Shown: piece after piece, positions 30,601 through 42,500 of the stretch
Numbering within the stretch: the first letter of the stretch is position 1
Layout: every line of letters begins with the position of its first letter
NCBI RefSeq assembly: GCF_000499845.2
Contig: NC_023750.2
Coordinates: forward strand, 30,514,369-30,578,368
Source of the DNA: Phaseolus vulgaris
Taxonomy: Eukaryota > Streptophyta > Magnoliopsida > Fabales > Fabaceae
Direction: 5' to 3'
DNA length: 64,000 bases
The notes under the pieces: model-generated
Databases searched by the model: none
Told to the model about the DNA's origin: nothing
What the model saw: only the letters and a program-made list of their open reading frames with translations
Program-made: the position numbers and the translations under genes

Positions 30601-33060
30601 ATCTTGGCGATGAGAAGCCCAGCTACGGTGAAAGAAGTCCAGCAGCTGACAGGTCGGATGGCAGCCCTATCTCGCTTCGTGTCAGCTAGCGGAGAAAAGG
30701 GGCATCCCTATTTCCAATGTCTGCGGCGCAATAACAAGTTCGCTTGGACGAAAGAGTGTGAGGAAGCTTTCGTCAAGCTGAAGGAGTATCTGGCGAGCCC
30801 GCCGGTTCTGTGCAAACCGCTCGCGGGAATCCCTCTCAGGTTGTACTTCGCTGTGACTGAGAGGGCGGTGAGTGCGGTGCTCGCCCAGGACCAAGATCAG
30901 GCTCAGAAGCCTATTTATTTTGTGAGCAAAGTGTTGCAGGGCCCAGAAACGAGATATCAGGCCCTGGAGAAGGCTGCGCTGGCTGTGGTGTTTTCGGCGA
31001 GGAGGTTGCGCCACTACTTCCACAGTTTCACAATACTGGTGATGACTGACCTGCCCATCCAGAAGGTCTTGAAGAAACCCGACGTTGCGGGAAGAATGGT
31101 GAAGTGGGCAGTGGAGTTGTCAGAGTTTGACATTAAATATGAGCCCCGAGGCCCGATCAAGGGACAAATCTTTGCAGATTTTGTGGTCGAGCTCTCATCA
31201 AAAGCGACGCGGGTTGAAGGAGACGATTTCCATTGGGTACTCTCGGTGGATGGATCGTCGAACCAGCAGGGCAGCGGTGCTGGAGTCATATTGGAAGGAG
31301 CCAACGGCGTGCTGATCGAACAATCGTTGAGATTTGCCTTCAAAGCCAGCAACAATCAAGCAGAGTATGAGGCGCTGATCGCTGGGATTCTGCTGGCCAA
31401 GGAGATGGGGGCTAGGGTGCTGATGGCTAAGAGTGACTCGCTGCTAGTCACAGGGCAAGTAACAGGCGAGTTCCAGGCTAAAGATCCACAAATGGCGGCT
31501 TACTTGGCGTATGTGCAGGAATTGAAGAGTTCCTTTGCCTCTTTTGAAGTAGTACATGTGCCCCGAGAGCAGAATGCCCGAGCTGACTTGCTTGCTAAGC
31601 TCGCCAATTCAGGCAAGGGGGGTAGGCAGAGGACGGTGATTCAAGAAACTCTGAAAATGCCGAGGGCATTTGTAGCAGATCACCTGGTCCTTCAGATAAG
31701 CAAGTCGACGGAGAGAGCAGCGAGAAGCCATAAGTCTTTGACGCAAGAAACCCTGAGATCGCCGAGAGTTAGAGCGTGTCGAGGAGAGAAGGTGGACGTG
31801 ATGCAGGTCTGCGCCGCCCATGAGCCAGACACTTGGATAACACAGTACAAGCGGTGCTTGGCAGATGGCCTCCTCCCGCTTGATCCAACAGAAGCTAGGA
31901 AGGTAAAGAAAAATTCCAGCAAGTATACATTGATTGATGGCGATCTGTACAGGTTTGGGTTCACTCACCCACTCCTGGAATGTATACACGGCGAGAAGTG
32001 CACGAGAATTATGGCAGAGCTCCACGAAGGTATATGTGGAAGCCACGTTGGGGGTCGAGCTCTGGCCGCGAGGACTCTCCGTGCAGGCTACTATTGGCCA
32101 TCTATGAGAGAAGATTGCAAGAAGTATGCCCAATGCTGTAAACAGTGCCAGCAGCACGCCGATTGGCATAAGGCACCTCCCGAGGAGTTGAAGTCGATCT
32201 ATAGCCCTTGGCCGTTTCATACTTGGGGAATCGACATCCTGGGACCTTTCCCGCTGGCGATCAGGCAAATGAAGTACTTGGTGGTGGCGATTGAGTATTT
32301 CACCAAGTGGATTGAAGCAGAACCAGTGGCCCAGATCACCGCACACAAGATCGATGGTTTTGTATGGAAGAACATCGTGTGCCGGTTTGGAGTGCCTAAG
32401 CGCCTGGTGTCAGATAATGGGACGCAGTTTGCAAGCCACCTGTTGAAGAAGCTTTGCGAAGGGGTAGGAATTCAACAAGTGTTTGCATCCGTCGAGCACC
32501 CTCAAACAAATGGCCAGGTGGAATCAGCTAATCGGGTGTTGTTGAGAGGTTTGAAGAGAAGGCTTGAGAAAGCCAAGGGAAGTTGGGCTGAGGAGGTGCC
32601 CCGCATAGTCTGGGCGTACCACACCACCGAGCAGTCAGGAACCCATGAGACCCCGTTTAGCTTGGTCTATGGGTGTGACGCCATGATTCCGGTGGAGATC
32701 CAGGAGAGCTCGCCGAGATTCCAGTACTTTGTAGAGGAAGACTCGAATGAAGAGAGAAGGCTGAACCTGGATCTGCTGGATGAGGTCAGGGAAGAGGCGA
32801 GGCTGAAGGCTGAGACGGTGAAGAGGAGGATCGAGCGAAGATACAACTCAAAGGTGATGCCAAGGCAGTTTAGAGAAGGCGATCTGGTGATGAGGAAGGC
32901 CCACCAGTACGAGATGGAGAATAAACTATCACCCAAGTGGACTGGACCGTTCAGAATAACCGAGGCGCTCGGGAACGGGGCCTACCGCTTAGAGACGCTG
33001 GAAGGAGGGGCGATCCCTCGTACCTGGAACGCCACACACTTGAAGTTGTACTATAGTTAA
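27622..33060 (+). CDS. gag-pol polyprotein of element D, intact (1812 aa)
   Basis: One open frame runs from ATG 27622 (M-RKMRSNRSS; a second ATG is at 27631) to TAA at 33058. Order: gag N-terminal coiled coil (~30-85); Retrotrans_gag domain (~115-265); a zinc knuckle in the form C-x2-H-x4-H-x4-C (C375, CEFHQCFGHNLDSC); aspartic protease with VDQGSSA (D511); reverse transcriptase with YVDD at 928-931; RNase H; archaeal-type RNase H with the first Asp at 1210; integrase with an HHCC module and catalytic D1538, D1598, E1634 (35 residues between the last two). All key residues are present and no stop occurs, so this is the only copy here able to encode a complete polyprotein. The leader between primer site and ATG is about 340 bp. 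Confidence 0.95.
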   Translation: MRKMRSNRSSPVAPVAVEGDAAMTMAQMAEMMRSLQATVEASRVEQARIHEDLVASRARNEELSKVAEELRRALQEQQGRSSAEEVAPSTPPRVFPMPFVQAITDTPIPTSVVPVKAVFTGVEDPEAHLTTFHTQMMMSGGSDAVYCKMFVSTLQGTAMEWFVSLPNGHITNFQQFSKIFVEQYIVNTAPPRVSYDLFDIRQYHGESLRDYLNRFGAQMVRSPAKDEEMLVYAFKKGVQPGPFCEALIRAHPATFAEVRRLAVAHIADESEVAEKRGSVAPARPRAQTRIQPQRVLETAAAARKDQRTRYPYDRRNKGRSQARQQPARREYNRPPKHKFVMGLADLIAIPNISARLKAPEKVGDKVLGSKSDAWCEFHQCFGHNLDSCLSLGYQLDDLVKSRFLNDYLLDRRTGGASSSQPAGGEAQQHKMPIHGEIHTIAGGFSGGGCTASQRKKYARSLMAVDMFEDHSPEVDITFTKQDLRDVVPHDNDPIVISLITAGRKVHRVLVDQGSSADVMFWPTFTQLELPLDQLRPYGGCLYGFAGDQVEVRGYIELRTTFTDEAGSRTEKIKYLIVNAPSAYNILLGRPTLNRIGAIPSTRHMKVKLPSMEGVVITIKSDQKEAKRCYENSLKNKRSVSYVTTTPPPGLKPRPPVTEEAAARDVEMVDAELGERNAGLEEEEARNRPEEARELGIAKAVIARESRPKPVEQWLEKEIGGKVFKLGRSLEVDLQDHIAKVIERHLDAFAWSASDMPGIDPDFLCHHLAMDNMVRPVRQRRRKFNEERRQAIRDETQKLLAAGHIREVQYPEWLANVVLVKKSNGKWRMCVDFTDLNKACPKDSYPLPSIDALVDSAAGCKLLSFLDAFSGYNQIKIHPMDEEKTAFMTERSCYCYKVMPFGLKNAGATYQRLMDRVLAPMLGRNVQAYVDDMVVTSQEKSKHVADLEELFTTIAKFKLKLNPEKCIFGVEAGKFLGFLLTERGIEANPDKCAAILAMRSPATVKEVQQLTGRMAALSRFVSASGEKGHPYFQCLRRNNKFAWTKECEEAFVKLKEYLASPPVLCKPLAGIPLRLYFAVTERAVSAVLAQDQDQAQKPIYFVSKVLQGPETRYQALEKAALAVVFSARRLRHYFHSFTILVMTDLPIQKVLKKPDVAGRMVKWAVELSEFDIKYEPRGPIKGQIFADFVVELSSKATRVEGDDFHWVLSVDGSSNQQGSGAGVILEGANGVLIEQSLRFAFKASNNQAEYEALIAGILLAKEMGARVLMAKSDSLLVTGQVTGEFQAKDPQMAAYLAYVQELKSSFASFEVVHVPREQNARADLLAKLANSGKGGRQRTVIQETLKMPRAFVADHLVLQISKSTERAARSHKSLTQETLRSPRVRACRGEKVDVMQVCAAHEPDTWITQYKRCLADGLLPLDPTEARKVKKNSSKYTLIDGDLYRFGFTHPLLECIHGEKCTRIMAELHEGICGSHVGGRALAARTLRAGYYWPSMREDCKKYAQCCKQCQQHADWHKAPPEELKSIYSPWPFHTWGIDILGPFPLAIRQMKYLVVAIEYFTKWIEAEPVAQITAHKIDGFVWKNIVCRFGVPKRLVSDNGTQFASHLLKKLCEGVGIQQVFASVEHPQTNGQVESANRVLLRGLKRRLEKAKGSWAEEVPRIVWAYHTTEQSGTHETPFSLVYGCDAMIPVEIQESSPRFQYFVEEDSNEERRLNLDLLDEVREEARLKAETVKRRIERRYNSKVMPRQFREGDLVMRKAHQYEMENKLSPKWTGPFRITEALGNGAYRLETLEGGAIPRTWNATHLKLYYS

Positions 33061-33120
33061 GAGCTTTGTAAGTAAAGACAAACACAATGTTATATTACAA
33101 TGTCTCTGTTAAAACAGTTT

Positions 33121-33176
33121 GAAGGGGGCACTCTTTTTTCCCTAAGGAGGGTTTTTAATGAGGCTACCCAATAAAA
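33121..33176 (+). other. Conserved post-pol motif, D copy
   Basis: GGGGGCACTC, T run, CCCTAAGGAGGG, T run, AATGAGGCTACCC and AATAAAA. Confidence 0.7.
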
Positions 33177-33245
33177 GAAGAGTTTTCGAAGCATAAGGTG
33201 TTTTCAGATTGCATGTGTGCTATTTTCAAAAGTTTTGAAGAAAGA

Positions 33246-33918
33246 CCTTGTCATTTGTACATGATTTAAGGCAAGAAAAGATATATCGCGTGCTTTCTAA
33301 AAAGTTTTAAGTCCTCATCGTTTTTCGGCGATTAGAGGCACCAGTTAAGTTTTAAGTCCTCATCGTTTTTCGGCGATTGGAGGCATCAGTGAAGTTTTAA
33401 GTCCTCATCGTTTTTCGGCGATTGGAGGCACCAGTTGAGTTTTCAAAGTCCTCATCGTCCGTCGGCGATCGGAGGCACCAGATGAAAGACCTCAACGCTC
33501 TCGCGCGTCCTGAGGCAAGTAAAAGACCTCCTCGCCGTCGAGCGAGTGCAGGCGAGAAAGAGAAAAGGTCCTCCGAGTTTCTGGGAGCGAGAAGATGTAA
33601 CTCCTGGGGCAACGTAGAGGCAAGTTAAAGACCTCCTCGCCGTCGAGCGGGTGCAGGCGAGAAAGTTCCTCAGTGCATCCAGGGGGGAGAAGATGTACAC
33701 CCTGGGCAAGTTGAGGAACCATATAAAGTCCTTATCGCCGTTGCGCGAGCTAAGGCCAGTTAAAGACCTCCTCGCCGTCGAGCGAGTGCAGGCGAGAGAA
33801 AGAAAGGTCCTCAGTGCATCCAGGGGGGAGGAGATGTACACCCTGGGCAAGTTGAGGCACCAGATAAAGTCCTTCTCGCCGATGAGCGAGTTCAGGCGAG
33901 TAAAAAGTCCTTCTCGCC
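33246..33918. repeat. Stem-loop repeat array of element D, part before G
   Basis: CCTTGTC unit, four CCTCATCG units, CCTCAACGC...GCGCG unit, CTCGCC...GGCGAG units, CCAGGG...CCCTGG units, then 36-bp units. The array is cut by G inside a CTCGCC arm; TCGCC is the duplicated target. Confidence 0.8.
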
Positions 33919-34710
33919 TGATCCTGCCTGTTGACCGGAGCGCTGGAGAATGCCTCGTCAAGGATCGATGTGCGCGCCGCTTCTCACTTCCGTTCCTCCT
34001 CTGGATCTATCTCAAGAACCTGCAAAGAAACGATACGGCGCCGCTGCGGCCGATCGCACTCCCACGCTCAAGTCAGTGACGGTATCACCAAATACTAAGA
34101 ACTGGAACCGTGCAAACTCTCTCTCACAAACAGCTCTGTCACTCGCAAGCGTAAAGTGTATCAACTGAACGTGCGTACCTTAGAAAATCTGTTAAGAACT
34201 CTTATATACCTGGTGGTTTTCTCTCTCCTGGCAGTTACAGACTTGGACACGTGGCTCGTATCCAACCGTACACGTGCCATCATCTGGAGGCTCCCTGACT
34301 TGGCGCTGCTTCTACTCTCATTTTGGCTAAGTTACCTATGCATGGTACTGCCCAGTGCATAGCTAACTCAGGAGTGCGATCTCTACTGAAACTGGCGAGT
34401 TAGGGCCTTCATACACCTTCCCTGTGGTCTCGCCGGCCGCCTTCATAATCTGCTTCTCCTTCATCTTCGGCGATGTGATTATTCTGGCGATCTCCGACTG
34501 CCTGGTCGCCTGAGTCTACATCTGGCGACTTCATCTTCAACCTGGCGATCGCCTATCCTCGTAAACTGGAAATCGGAACACGCCAACTTAACAATCGGCG
34601 ACCACACGTGCCTCCCGACTTCCTTCCCATCTGCCAACCTGGCGCCTTGTCAACACGCCTACACTGTAGCGGGATGCCACGTCATCACACCCGTCCACCA
34701 GGGCGGTACA
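33919..34710 (-). repeat. 3' LTR of element G (792 bp)
   Basis: Reads TGATCCTGCC...GGGCGGTACA on the plus strand, the inverse of the A and D LTRs. The inverse of the G-rich tract (CAAGCCCCCCAGTC) follows at 34711. Confidence 0.95.
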
Positions 34711-35306
34711 CAAGCCCCCCAGTCTTAAGCGAAGACTTGTCTAGCGAAAAGACTGAAAGAGCCCTCGTCAACACCGATCTACGTGGCACTGACGCAGAAT
34801 TCCAAGCGATAGTACTTTCTGCTGCTCTGACGCTCCACCAAACCCTTCAGCGATCGCTCGACACGTGGCTTCATCAACGACTCTCTTCATCTGCCGTTAG
34901 CGCTTCCAAACTTATTTCGAAAACCCTTAAACCCCTTACGCTCCTACTGTTCCATCACTTTCTTCACACTTGCATACGCTCTCATTTCCTTCTGCGAAAA
35001 CTCTCGACGTTCCTCGACGCTCTAGATCACCACCTCCCTTCAACGTTCTCCTGATCATCGAAAGGTAACTACTTTCCTTCATCTGCTGGGTTTCCTTGCA
35101 TTTTCACCGATTTGCATCATCCTGTAACTGTCTGGTGCATACGCTGTGGGCTGTTTTTCCATTTCTCCTTCTGCGTAACTTAGGGCTTTGTCGATCGTCG
35201 CAACGAACTCACATTCGTTCGTCTTTCACCTTCCTTCTATGATCGAGTCAGCCTTTGTAACCCTCCTGATTATTTTTTTCTTTCTTCTTCGTTTGCAGTT
35301 GCTATC
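34711..35306 (+). other. Leader and 5' intron of the G antisense gene
   Basis: It starts with the inverse of the polypurine tract. A donor CGAAAG|GTAACT (intron starts 35065) and an acceptor after a pyrimidine tract, TTTGCAG (ends 35298), frame a 234-bp intron that ends 8 nt before the ATG. AAACCCTTA-like promoter motifs at about 34920-34935 are noted. No firm TATA box. Confidence 0.6.
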
Positions 35307-37939
35307 ATGACTCGCACGAAGATCACCCCGAACCCCCCTCCATCAGCGCGAAACCCTCCTCCACAAGCACACGACTCAACGCAAGTTCGTGGTGCTCCCT
35401 CTTCGCAGGCTGTGAGGCCTGCGTCTTCTCAAACCGCTCTGGCCCAGGCGACTCCACCAAACGCTGGAGGAGCCCCCATCCCTCTGCCAGACTTCAAGGC
35501 TTTATACCCATGGGCTAGCCCAACCCTCTTAAAGGAAACCTCGTCGGTGAACACTGCGGGTGCGGTTCTGCGATTGACCAATGGGGACGAGGTCCACCAA
35601 TCGTTTCACAAAGAGCACGATGAGAGAATGATGGTGCTGCCTTGCCCCGCCGCTCTGCCAGTGTGCGCCGATGACAAAGTGAGCGCCGATGGGCCCTTCT
35701 GCTTCGTCTACACCACTTTCTTCAAGAAGGTCAAACTCAGGTTCCCTCTTACCCGATTTGAGAGGGAACTCTTAACCGAGCTCAACATCGCTGCCGCCCA
35801 GCTTCACCCCAACAGCTGGGCGTTTGTCCGAGCCTTCGAGATAACATGCGCCCACCTGGGGTTGCCCGCGTCAGTGGACGTGTTTCTGTTCCTGTTTGAG
35901 GCCAAACACCCAGGAGACCGCCTGTGGGTCAGCCTGAATGCCATTGCTGGGAGATCCATTTTCACCATCTTCCAGCAGTCGTACAAGGATTGGAAGGGGA
36001 AGTTCATCCAGGTTCGCGCAAATGACAAAGACACTTCCCTTCTCGACGGTTTCCCCTTGTACTGGGTGGACAAGGGGAAAAAGGAGTCCAAGAGCTGCTT
36101 CAGGAGGCCCAGAAGTCCTGATAGCATGGGAGCTTTGGATCGAGACCTTTGCCTATTCTGGAAGACGGTGGCAGATGCTCACATAACATTCTTGACCCCC
36201 ACCCTGATTTCCTTCGAGTTCTTTGAGGACCAGTTGGAATTCCAAATAGGTTAGGACGCTACACTCTTGTCTTGACACTGCTTCTGATATTGTTTCTGGG
36301 CGTCTTATGCGACACGCACAAGACTTTGGTTTTATCTTTTCTGCATATGCCTGTTTTTGCTGTCTCATTGCCTTGTACACTAATCTTTTTCCCCTTTGAG
36401 CTAACTCATGCACTTTCGTTTCATGCAGATACCATGTTGGGTAAGAACATGCTCGCCGACTTGAAGGCGCTCGCTCGCAACCACGGGTTGGCGACCGGTT
36501 CCCAGACGGTGCCCAACTCGGCGGTCGAGAAGGCCATCATTCATGGGCGATCACCGCCCAAGGAGCCCACCCAACGAAAGAAATTGGTCCTTAAAAGGCC
36601 AAAGCGAAAAGCCCCCCAAGTCGTCCAAGAGGAAGAAGAGGACGACGAGGTCACAGAGGATGGCCTTGTCACGAAAAGGAAGAGGGTGGCACCATCTTCT
36701 CCACCTGCTCAACCCCCTCTTCCAACCTCACCACCCCCATCAACGCCTGCTCCTCCTCCCTCATCGCCAACACCACAAGCCCCTTCACCACCAGTCCAAG
36801 CAGTTCCATTGGCCACTGCGCCACCAGCAGTCGAGGCTCAAGAGCCAAATTTCTTGGAGGACCTCCCGAGCGCCTCTACACCACATATATCAGCAGGAGG
36901 GGGCCCTCCTTCCAACACTTCAGCTGCAGGAATCGTTCCAATCGGGGATGAGGTCGCTCACACCTCTCCAATCCTAATCACCGAGTCCCCGATGGCGTCG
37001 CCACGCCGGGAAGCAACCACTGAAAATATTGCTAAGGAAGGTGGCGACGAGAACCCTCAACAAGCCCCCCTGGCGCCTCTCCAAGCCGCAAACCTTTCCC
37101 TCGAGGTCACGAGGATGTGGGAACCTCTGACTGCTAAACTGAAAAACATAGCGGAGGACATCCCATCGATCATAACGAGGGCTGTGGAGAGCTCTACCAG
37201 GCGGCTTCAAGACGATCTCTACAACCTCAAGACCGAAAACAGCACAATGAAGGTTGAGGTGGAGAAGGTGGCCTTCAGCCTAACGCTCGCGGAAATGGAA
37301 CATTCCCGAGTAGAGGATGCCCTAAGTACCGAGCTTAGGCTTGCGCGCAAGGAAGTTGCTGACCTTCGCCGCAAAGTCCATGAACTTGCCCAAGAAAAAG
37401 TTGAACTTGAAAGCAAAATCGTGCCCCTGCGCACCAAGGCGAGCGACCTGGAGGCTCACATTCAAGCTAATGCCGATAAGGTACAAAAACTGGAGCAAAG
37501 GTCAATCGACCGCGAGAAGCTACTTGGGCAAGTAGAGAAAGCGAGAGACGACGCCATGGCTGATCTCACCGAGGCAAACAAGGAGAAAGGGAAGATGGCT
37601 GCCGAGTTGGCCCAAGTTCAAACAGAATCCAAGAAGGTTGCTGACGACCTTCTTCATGCTCAAGAGACCAACAAACAACTCCGAAAACAGGTCGAAGAGC
37701 TGGAGCAGCAGAACAAGGAGCTTAAGCAACAGGTTGAAGAATTTCAAAGGCAAATTGAAGAACTTAAGCTAAGCTCCGCTCAGATTCTGGTTGCTGGATT
37801 TGATGCCGCTCGGGAACAATTCGCATGCCTATTCCCTGATCTCGACCTCAGCATGGTGTCGTTAAACAACGAAGTAGTAGATGGAAAGGTCGTTCCCGCC
37901 GAAGGCTCCGCCAATTCCACCCCATCTGCTTCTTTATAA
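35307..37939 (+). CDS. Antisense additional gene (aORF) of element G, two coding exons, open
   Basis: Exon 1 is 35307-36249 and exon 2 is 36429-37939, with a GT-AG intron of 179 bp (36250-36428) in phase 1; spliced, it encodes about 817 residues without a stop. Residues 1-110 are proline- and serine-rich after MTRTKITP. About 115-315 is the PF04195-type domain (ADDKVSADGPFCFVY, LHPNSWAFVRAFEI, WVSLNAIAGRSIF, DWKGKFIQV). From about 366 there are basic clusters KRPKRKAP and TKRKRV, then an acidic and proline-rich linker. A coiled coil follows at about 535-775, rich in EELKQQVEE-like heptads, then FACLFPDLDLSMV and the end. The gene is intact although gag-pol of the same element is broken. A structural or regulatory nuclear role is possible but unproven. 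Confidence 0.8.
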
Positions 37940-38504
37940 ACTCACTTGTATTTACCTTGTAAAAACTCTTGCATATGTGTTTTGAACAGTTACTTATTTC
38001 AATAGCGAAACTTTGATATTCTTTCTTCTGACTTCTTTTGAGCGCTTTCACCTTCTTTGTATGTTTAACTTTGCCGAGTTTAACTTAGCGATTTTGCAAA
38101 CACGACCTTTGGCGTAACTGCTTCGAACCGATTCAAACTTAAGCAACAATCGCTTTAAACAACTTGTACCCTTGAGGCACTAACCTGATCATAAGAAAAA
38201 GCTTCCAAGCAACGAACTGTAACTTAATCATCGGTTCAAACAACGTCCCATTCGACCTGCTTTATTAAACAAGTCTTTCAACCTTCTCGCCGTGTTTGAA
38301 CTTTCCCCGATCGCCAAAACCTCTTGGTAACACCAGCTTTTCCCAGCCTCATGCTTTGGCAGTCATTTCTTTATCTGGGCAGAAATGCCCTTTGGGATCT
38401 TCCTTTGCCTCCCCTGAACTTCAGAGCTAAAGACCGGCTGGCTAGGCGTTCTCTTCGAACCAACCTTAGCCACCTTTCAAGCTTCTTCCACCCTCTTCGC
38501 CATA
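37940..38504. other. Downstream region of the G antisense gene
   Basis: Non-coding, T-rich on the plus strand; the 3' untranslated region by position. Nothing else recognised. Confidence 0.5.
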
Positions 38505-39331
38505 CCTGAACTCGTTCAAGACGAGAAGGATTTTATCTTGCCTATACTCGCACATAAGCGAGAAGGTCTTTAACTCGCCTGAACTCGCTCATCGGCGAGA
38601 AGGTCTTTATCTGGTGCCTCAACTTGCCCAGGGTGTACATCTCCTCCCCCCTGGATGCACTGAGGACCTTTTCTTTCTCTCGCCTGCACTCGCTCAACGG
38701 CGAGGAGGTCTTTAACTGGCCTTGGCTCGCACAACGGCGATAAGGACTTTATCCGGTGCCTCAACTTGCCCAGGGTGTACATCTCCTCCCCCCTGGATGC
38801 ACTGAGGACCTTTCTCGCCTGCACCCGCTCGACGGCGAGGAGGTCTTTAACTTGCCTCTACGTTGCCCCGGGAGTTACATCTTCTCGCTCCCAGAAACAC
38901 GGAGGACTTTTCCTCTTTCTCGCCTGCACTCGCTCAACGGCGAGGAGGTCTTTCATCTGGTGCCTCCGATCGCCGAAAAACGATGAGGACTTTAAAACTT
39001 CACTGGTGCCTCTGATCGCTGAAAAACGATGAGGACTTTAAAAACTTAACTGTTGCCTCTAATCGCCGAAAAACGACGAGGGCTTTAAAAACTTAACTGT
39101 TGCCTCTAATCGCCGAAAAACGATGAGGGCTTTAAAAACTCAACTGTTGCCTCTAATCGCCGAAAAACGATGAGGGCTTTAAAAACTCAACTGTTGCCTC
39201 TAATCGCCGAAAAACGATGAGGCTTTAAAAACTTAACTTTGCTTAATCGGAAAAACGATGAGGACTTTAAAACTTTTTAGAAAACGCGCAACATATCTTT
39301 TCTTGCCTTAAATCATGTACGAATGACAAGG
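38505..39331. repeat. Stem-loop repeat array of element G (inverted)
   Basis: The same unit types as in A and D, in inverse order. The run of CCTCTAATCGCCGAAAAACGATGAGG-type units is longer here (about seven, 38960-39270), showing unit number changes between copies. Confidence 0.8.
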
Positions 39332-39410
39332 TCTTTCTTCAAACTTTTGAAAGTATCACACATGCAATCTGAAAACACCTTATACTTCGAAAACTCTTCT
39401 TTTATTGGGT

Positions 39411-39454
39411 GGCCTCATTAAAAACCCTCCTTAGGGAAAAAAGAGTGCCCCCTT
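39411..39454 (-). other. Conserved post-pol motif, G copy
   Basis: On the minus strand: GGGGGCACTC, T run, CCCTAAGGAGGG, T run, AATGAGGCCACCC, AATAAAA. Confidence 0.7.
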
Positions 39455-39516
39455 GAAACTGTTTTAACAGGAACATTGTAATATAACATTTGTGTTTGTC
39501 TTTACTTACAAAGCTC

Positions 39517-42500
39517 TCAACTATAGTACAACTTCAGGTGTGTGGCGTTCCAGGTACGAGGGATCGCCCCTCCTTCCAGCGTCTCTAAGCGGTAGGCTCC
39601 GTTCCCGAGCGCCTCGGTTATTCTGAACGGTCCAGTCCACTTGGGTGATAGTTTATTCTCCATCTCGTACTGGTGGGCCTTCCTCATCACCAGATCGCCT
39701 TCTCTAAACTGCCTTGGCATCACCTTAGAATTGTACCTTCGCTCGACCCTTCTCTTCACCGCCTCAGCCTTCAGCCTTGCCTCTTCCCTGACTTCATCCA
39801 GCAGATCCAGGTTCAGCCTTCTCTCTTCATTCGAGTCTTCCTCTACGAAGTTCTGGAATCTCGGCGAGCTTTCCTGGATCTCCACCGGAATCATGGCATC
39901 ACACCCATAGACCAAGCTGAACGGGGTCTCATGGGTTCCGGACTGCTCGGTGGTGTGGTACGCCCAGACTATACGGGGCACCTCCTCAGCCCAACTTCCC
40001 TTGGCTTTCTCAAGCCTTCTCTTCAAACCTCTCAACAACACCCGATTAGCTGATTCCACCTGGCCATTCGTCTGAGGGTGCTCGACGGATGCAAACACTT
40101 GTTGAATTCCAACCCCTTCACAAAGCTTCTTCAACAGGTGGCTTGCAAACTGAGTCCCATTATCTGACACCAGGCGCTTAGGCACTCCAAACCGGCACAC
40201 GATGTTCTTCTATACAAAGCCTTCGATCTTGTGTGCGGTGATCTGGGCCACTGGTTCTGCTTCAATCCACTTGGTGAAGTACTCAATCGCCACCACCAAG
40301 TACTTCATCTGCCTGATCGCCAGTGGAAAAGGTCCCAGGATGTCGATTCCCCAAGTATGAAACGGCCAAGGGCTATAGATCGACTTCAACTCCTCGGGAG
40401 GTGCCTTATGCCAATCGGCGTGCTGCTGGCACTGTTTACAGCATTGGGCGTACTTCTTGCAATCTTCTCTCATGGACGGCCAATAGTAGCCTGCACGGAG
40501 AGTCCTCGCGGCCAGAGCTCGACCCCCGACGTGACTTCCACATATTCCTTCGTGGAGCTCTGCCATAATTCTCGTGAACTTCTCGCCGTGTATACATTCC
40601 AGGAGTGGGTGAGTGAACCCAAACCTGTACAGATCGCCATCAATCAATGTATACTTGCTGGAATTTTTCTTTACCTTCCTAGCTTCTGTTGGATCCAGCG
40701 GGAGGAGGCCATCTGCCAGGCACCGCTTGTACTGCGTTATCCAAGTGTCTGGCTCATGGGTGGCGCAGACCTGCATCACGTCCACCTTCTCTCCTCGACA
40801 AGCTCTAACTCTCGGCGATCTCAAAGTTTCTTGCGTCAAAGACTTGTGGCTTCTCGCTGCTCTCTCCGTCGACCTGCTTATCTGAAGGACCAGGTGATCT
40901 GCTACAAATGCCCTCGGCGTCTTCAGAGTTTCTTGAATCACTGTCCTCTGCCTACCCCCCTTTCCTGAACTGGCGAGCTTAGCAAGCAAGTCAGCTCGGG
41001 CATTCTGTTCTCGGGGCACATGCACCACTTCAAAAGAGGCAAAGGAACTCTTCAATTCCTGCACATACGCCAAGTAAGCCGCCATTTGCGGATCTTTAGC
41101 CTGGAACTCGCCTGTTACTTGCCCTGTGACTAGCAGCGAGTCACTCTTAGCCATCAGCACTCTAGCTCCCATCTCCTTGGCCAGCAGAATCCCGGCGATC
41201 AGCGCCTCATACTCTGCTTGATTGTTGCTGGCTTTGAAGGCGAATCTCAACGATTGTTCGATCAGCACGCCGTTGGGTCCTTCCAATATTACTCCAGCAC
41301 CGCTACCCTGCTGGTTCGATGATCCATCCACCGAGAGTACCCAACGGAAGTCGTCACCTTCAACCCGCGTTGCCTCTGATGAGAGCTCGACTACAAAATC
41401 TGCGAAGATTTGCCCCTTGATCGGGCCTCGAGGCTCATATTTAACGTCAAATTCTGACAATTCTACTGCCCACTTCACCATTCTTCCCGCAACGTCAGGT
41501 TTCTTCAAGACCTTCTGGATGGGCAGGTCAGTCATCACCAGTATTGTGAAGCTGTGGAAGTAGTGGCGCAACCTCCTCGCCGAAAACACTACAGCCAGCG
41601 CAGCCTTCTCAAGGGCCTGATATCTCGTTTCTGGGCCCTGCAACACCTTGCTCACAAAATAAATAGGCTTCTGAGCCTGATCCTGGTCCTGGGCGAGCAC
41701 CGCACTCACCGCCCTCTCAGTCACAGCGAAATACAACCTGAGAGGGATTCCCGCCAGTGGTTTGCACAGAACCGGCGGGCTCGCCAGATATTCCTTCAGC
41801 TTGACGAAAGCTTCCTCGCATTCTTTCCTCCAAGCGAATTTGTTATTGCGCCGCAGACATTGGAAATAGGGATGTCCCTTTTCTCCGCTCGCTGACACGA
41901 AGCGAGATAGGGCTGCCATCCGACCCGTCAGCTGCTGGACTTCTTTCACTGTAGCCGGGCTTCTCATCGCCAAGATGGCGGCACACTTGTCCGGGTTGGC
42001 CTCTATTCCCCTTTTAGTCAAAAGGAAACCCAAGAACTTTCCAGCCTCCACGCCGAAAATGCATTTCTCCGGGTTGAGCTTCAACTTGAACTTGGCGATC
42101 GTCGTGAACAATTCTTCCAAGTCGGCCACGTGCTTGCTCTTCTCCTGCGAGGTCACGACCATGTCATCGACGTAGGCTTGCACGTTCCTTCCCAGCATCG
42201 GTGCAAGTACTCGATCCATCAACCTCTGGTACGTGGCCCCCGCGTTCTTCAGCCCAAACGGCATCACCTTATAGCAGTAGCACGACCTCTCCGTCATGAA
42301 GGCTGTTTTTTCTTCATCCATGGGATGCATCTTGATCTGATTATAGCCCGAGAAGGCGTCCAGGAAACTCAGCAGCTTGCACCCTGCAGCACTATCGACC
42401 AGGGCATCAATGCTTGGTAAAGGATACGAATCCTTCGGGCAAGCTTTGTTCAGATCGGTGAAATCGACGCACATGCGCCATTTCCCGTTGCTCTTCTTCA

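Noticed and set aside
33919..34710. Solo LTR in inverse orientation
   Set aside because: A second LTR in the same orientation at 44765-45556, a full internal region and the TCGCC duplication on the outer sides show a complete element.
35307..37939. Antisense gene as a retroviral envelope
   Set aside because: No signal peptide, no membrane segment and no cleavage site; it is on the opposite strand to gag-pol and has a nuclear-type basic and coiled-coil composition.
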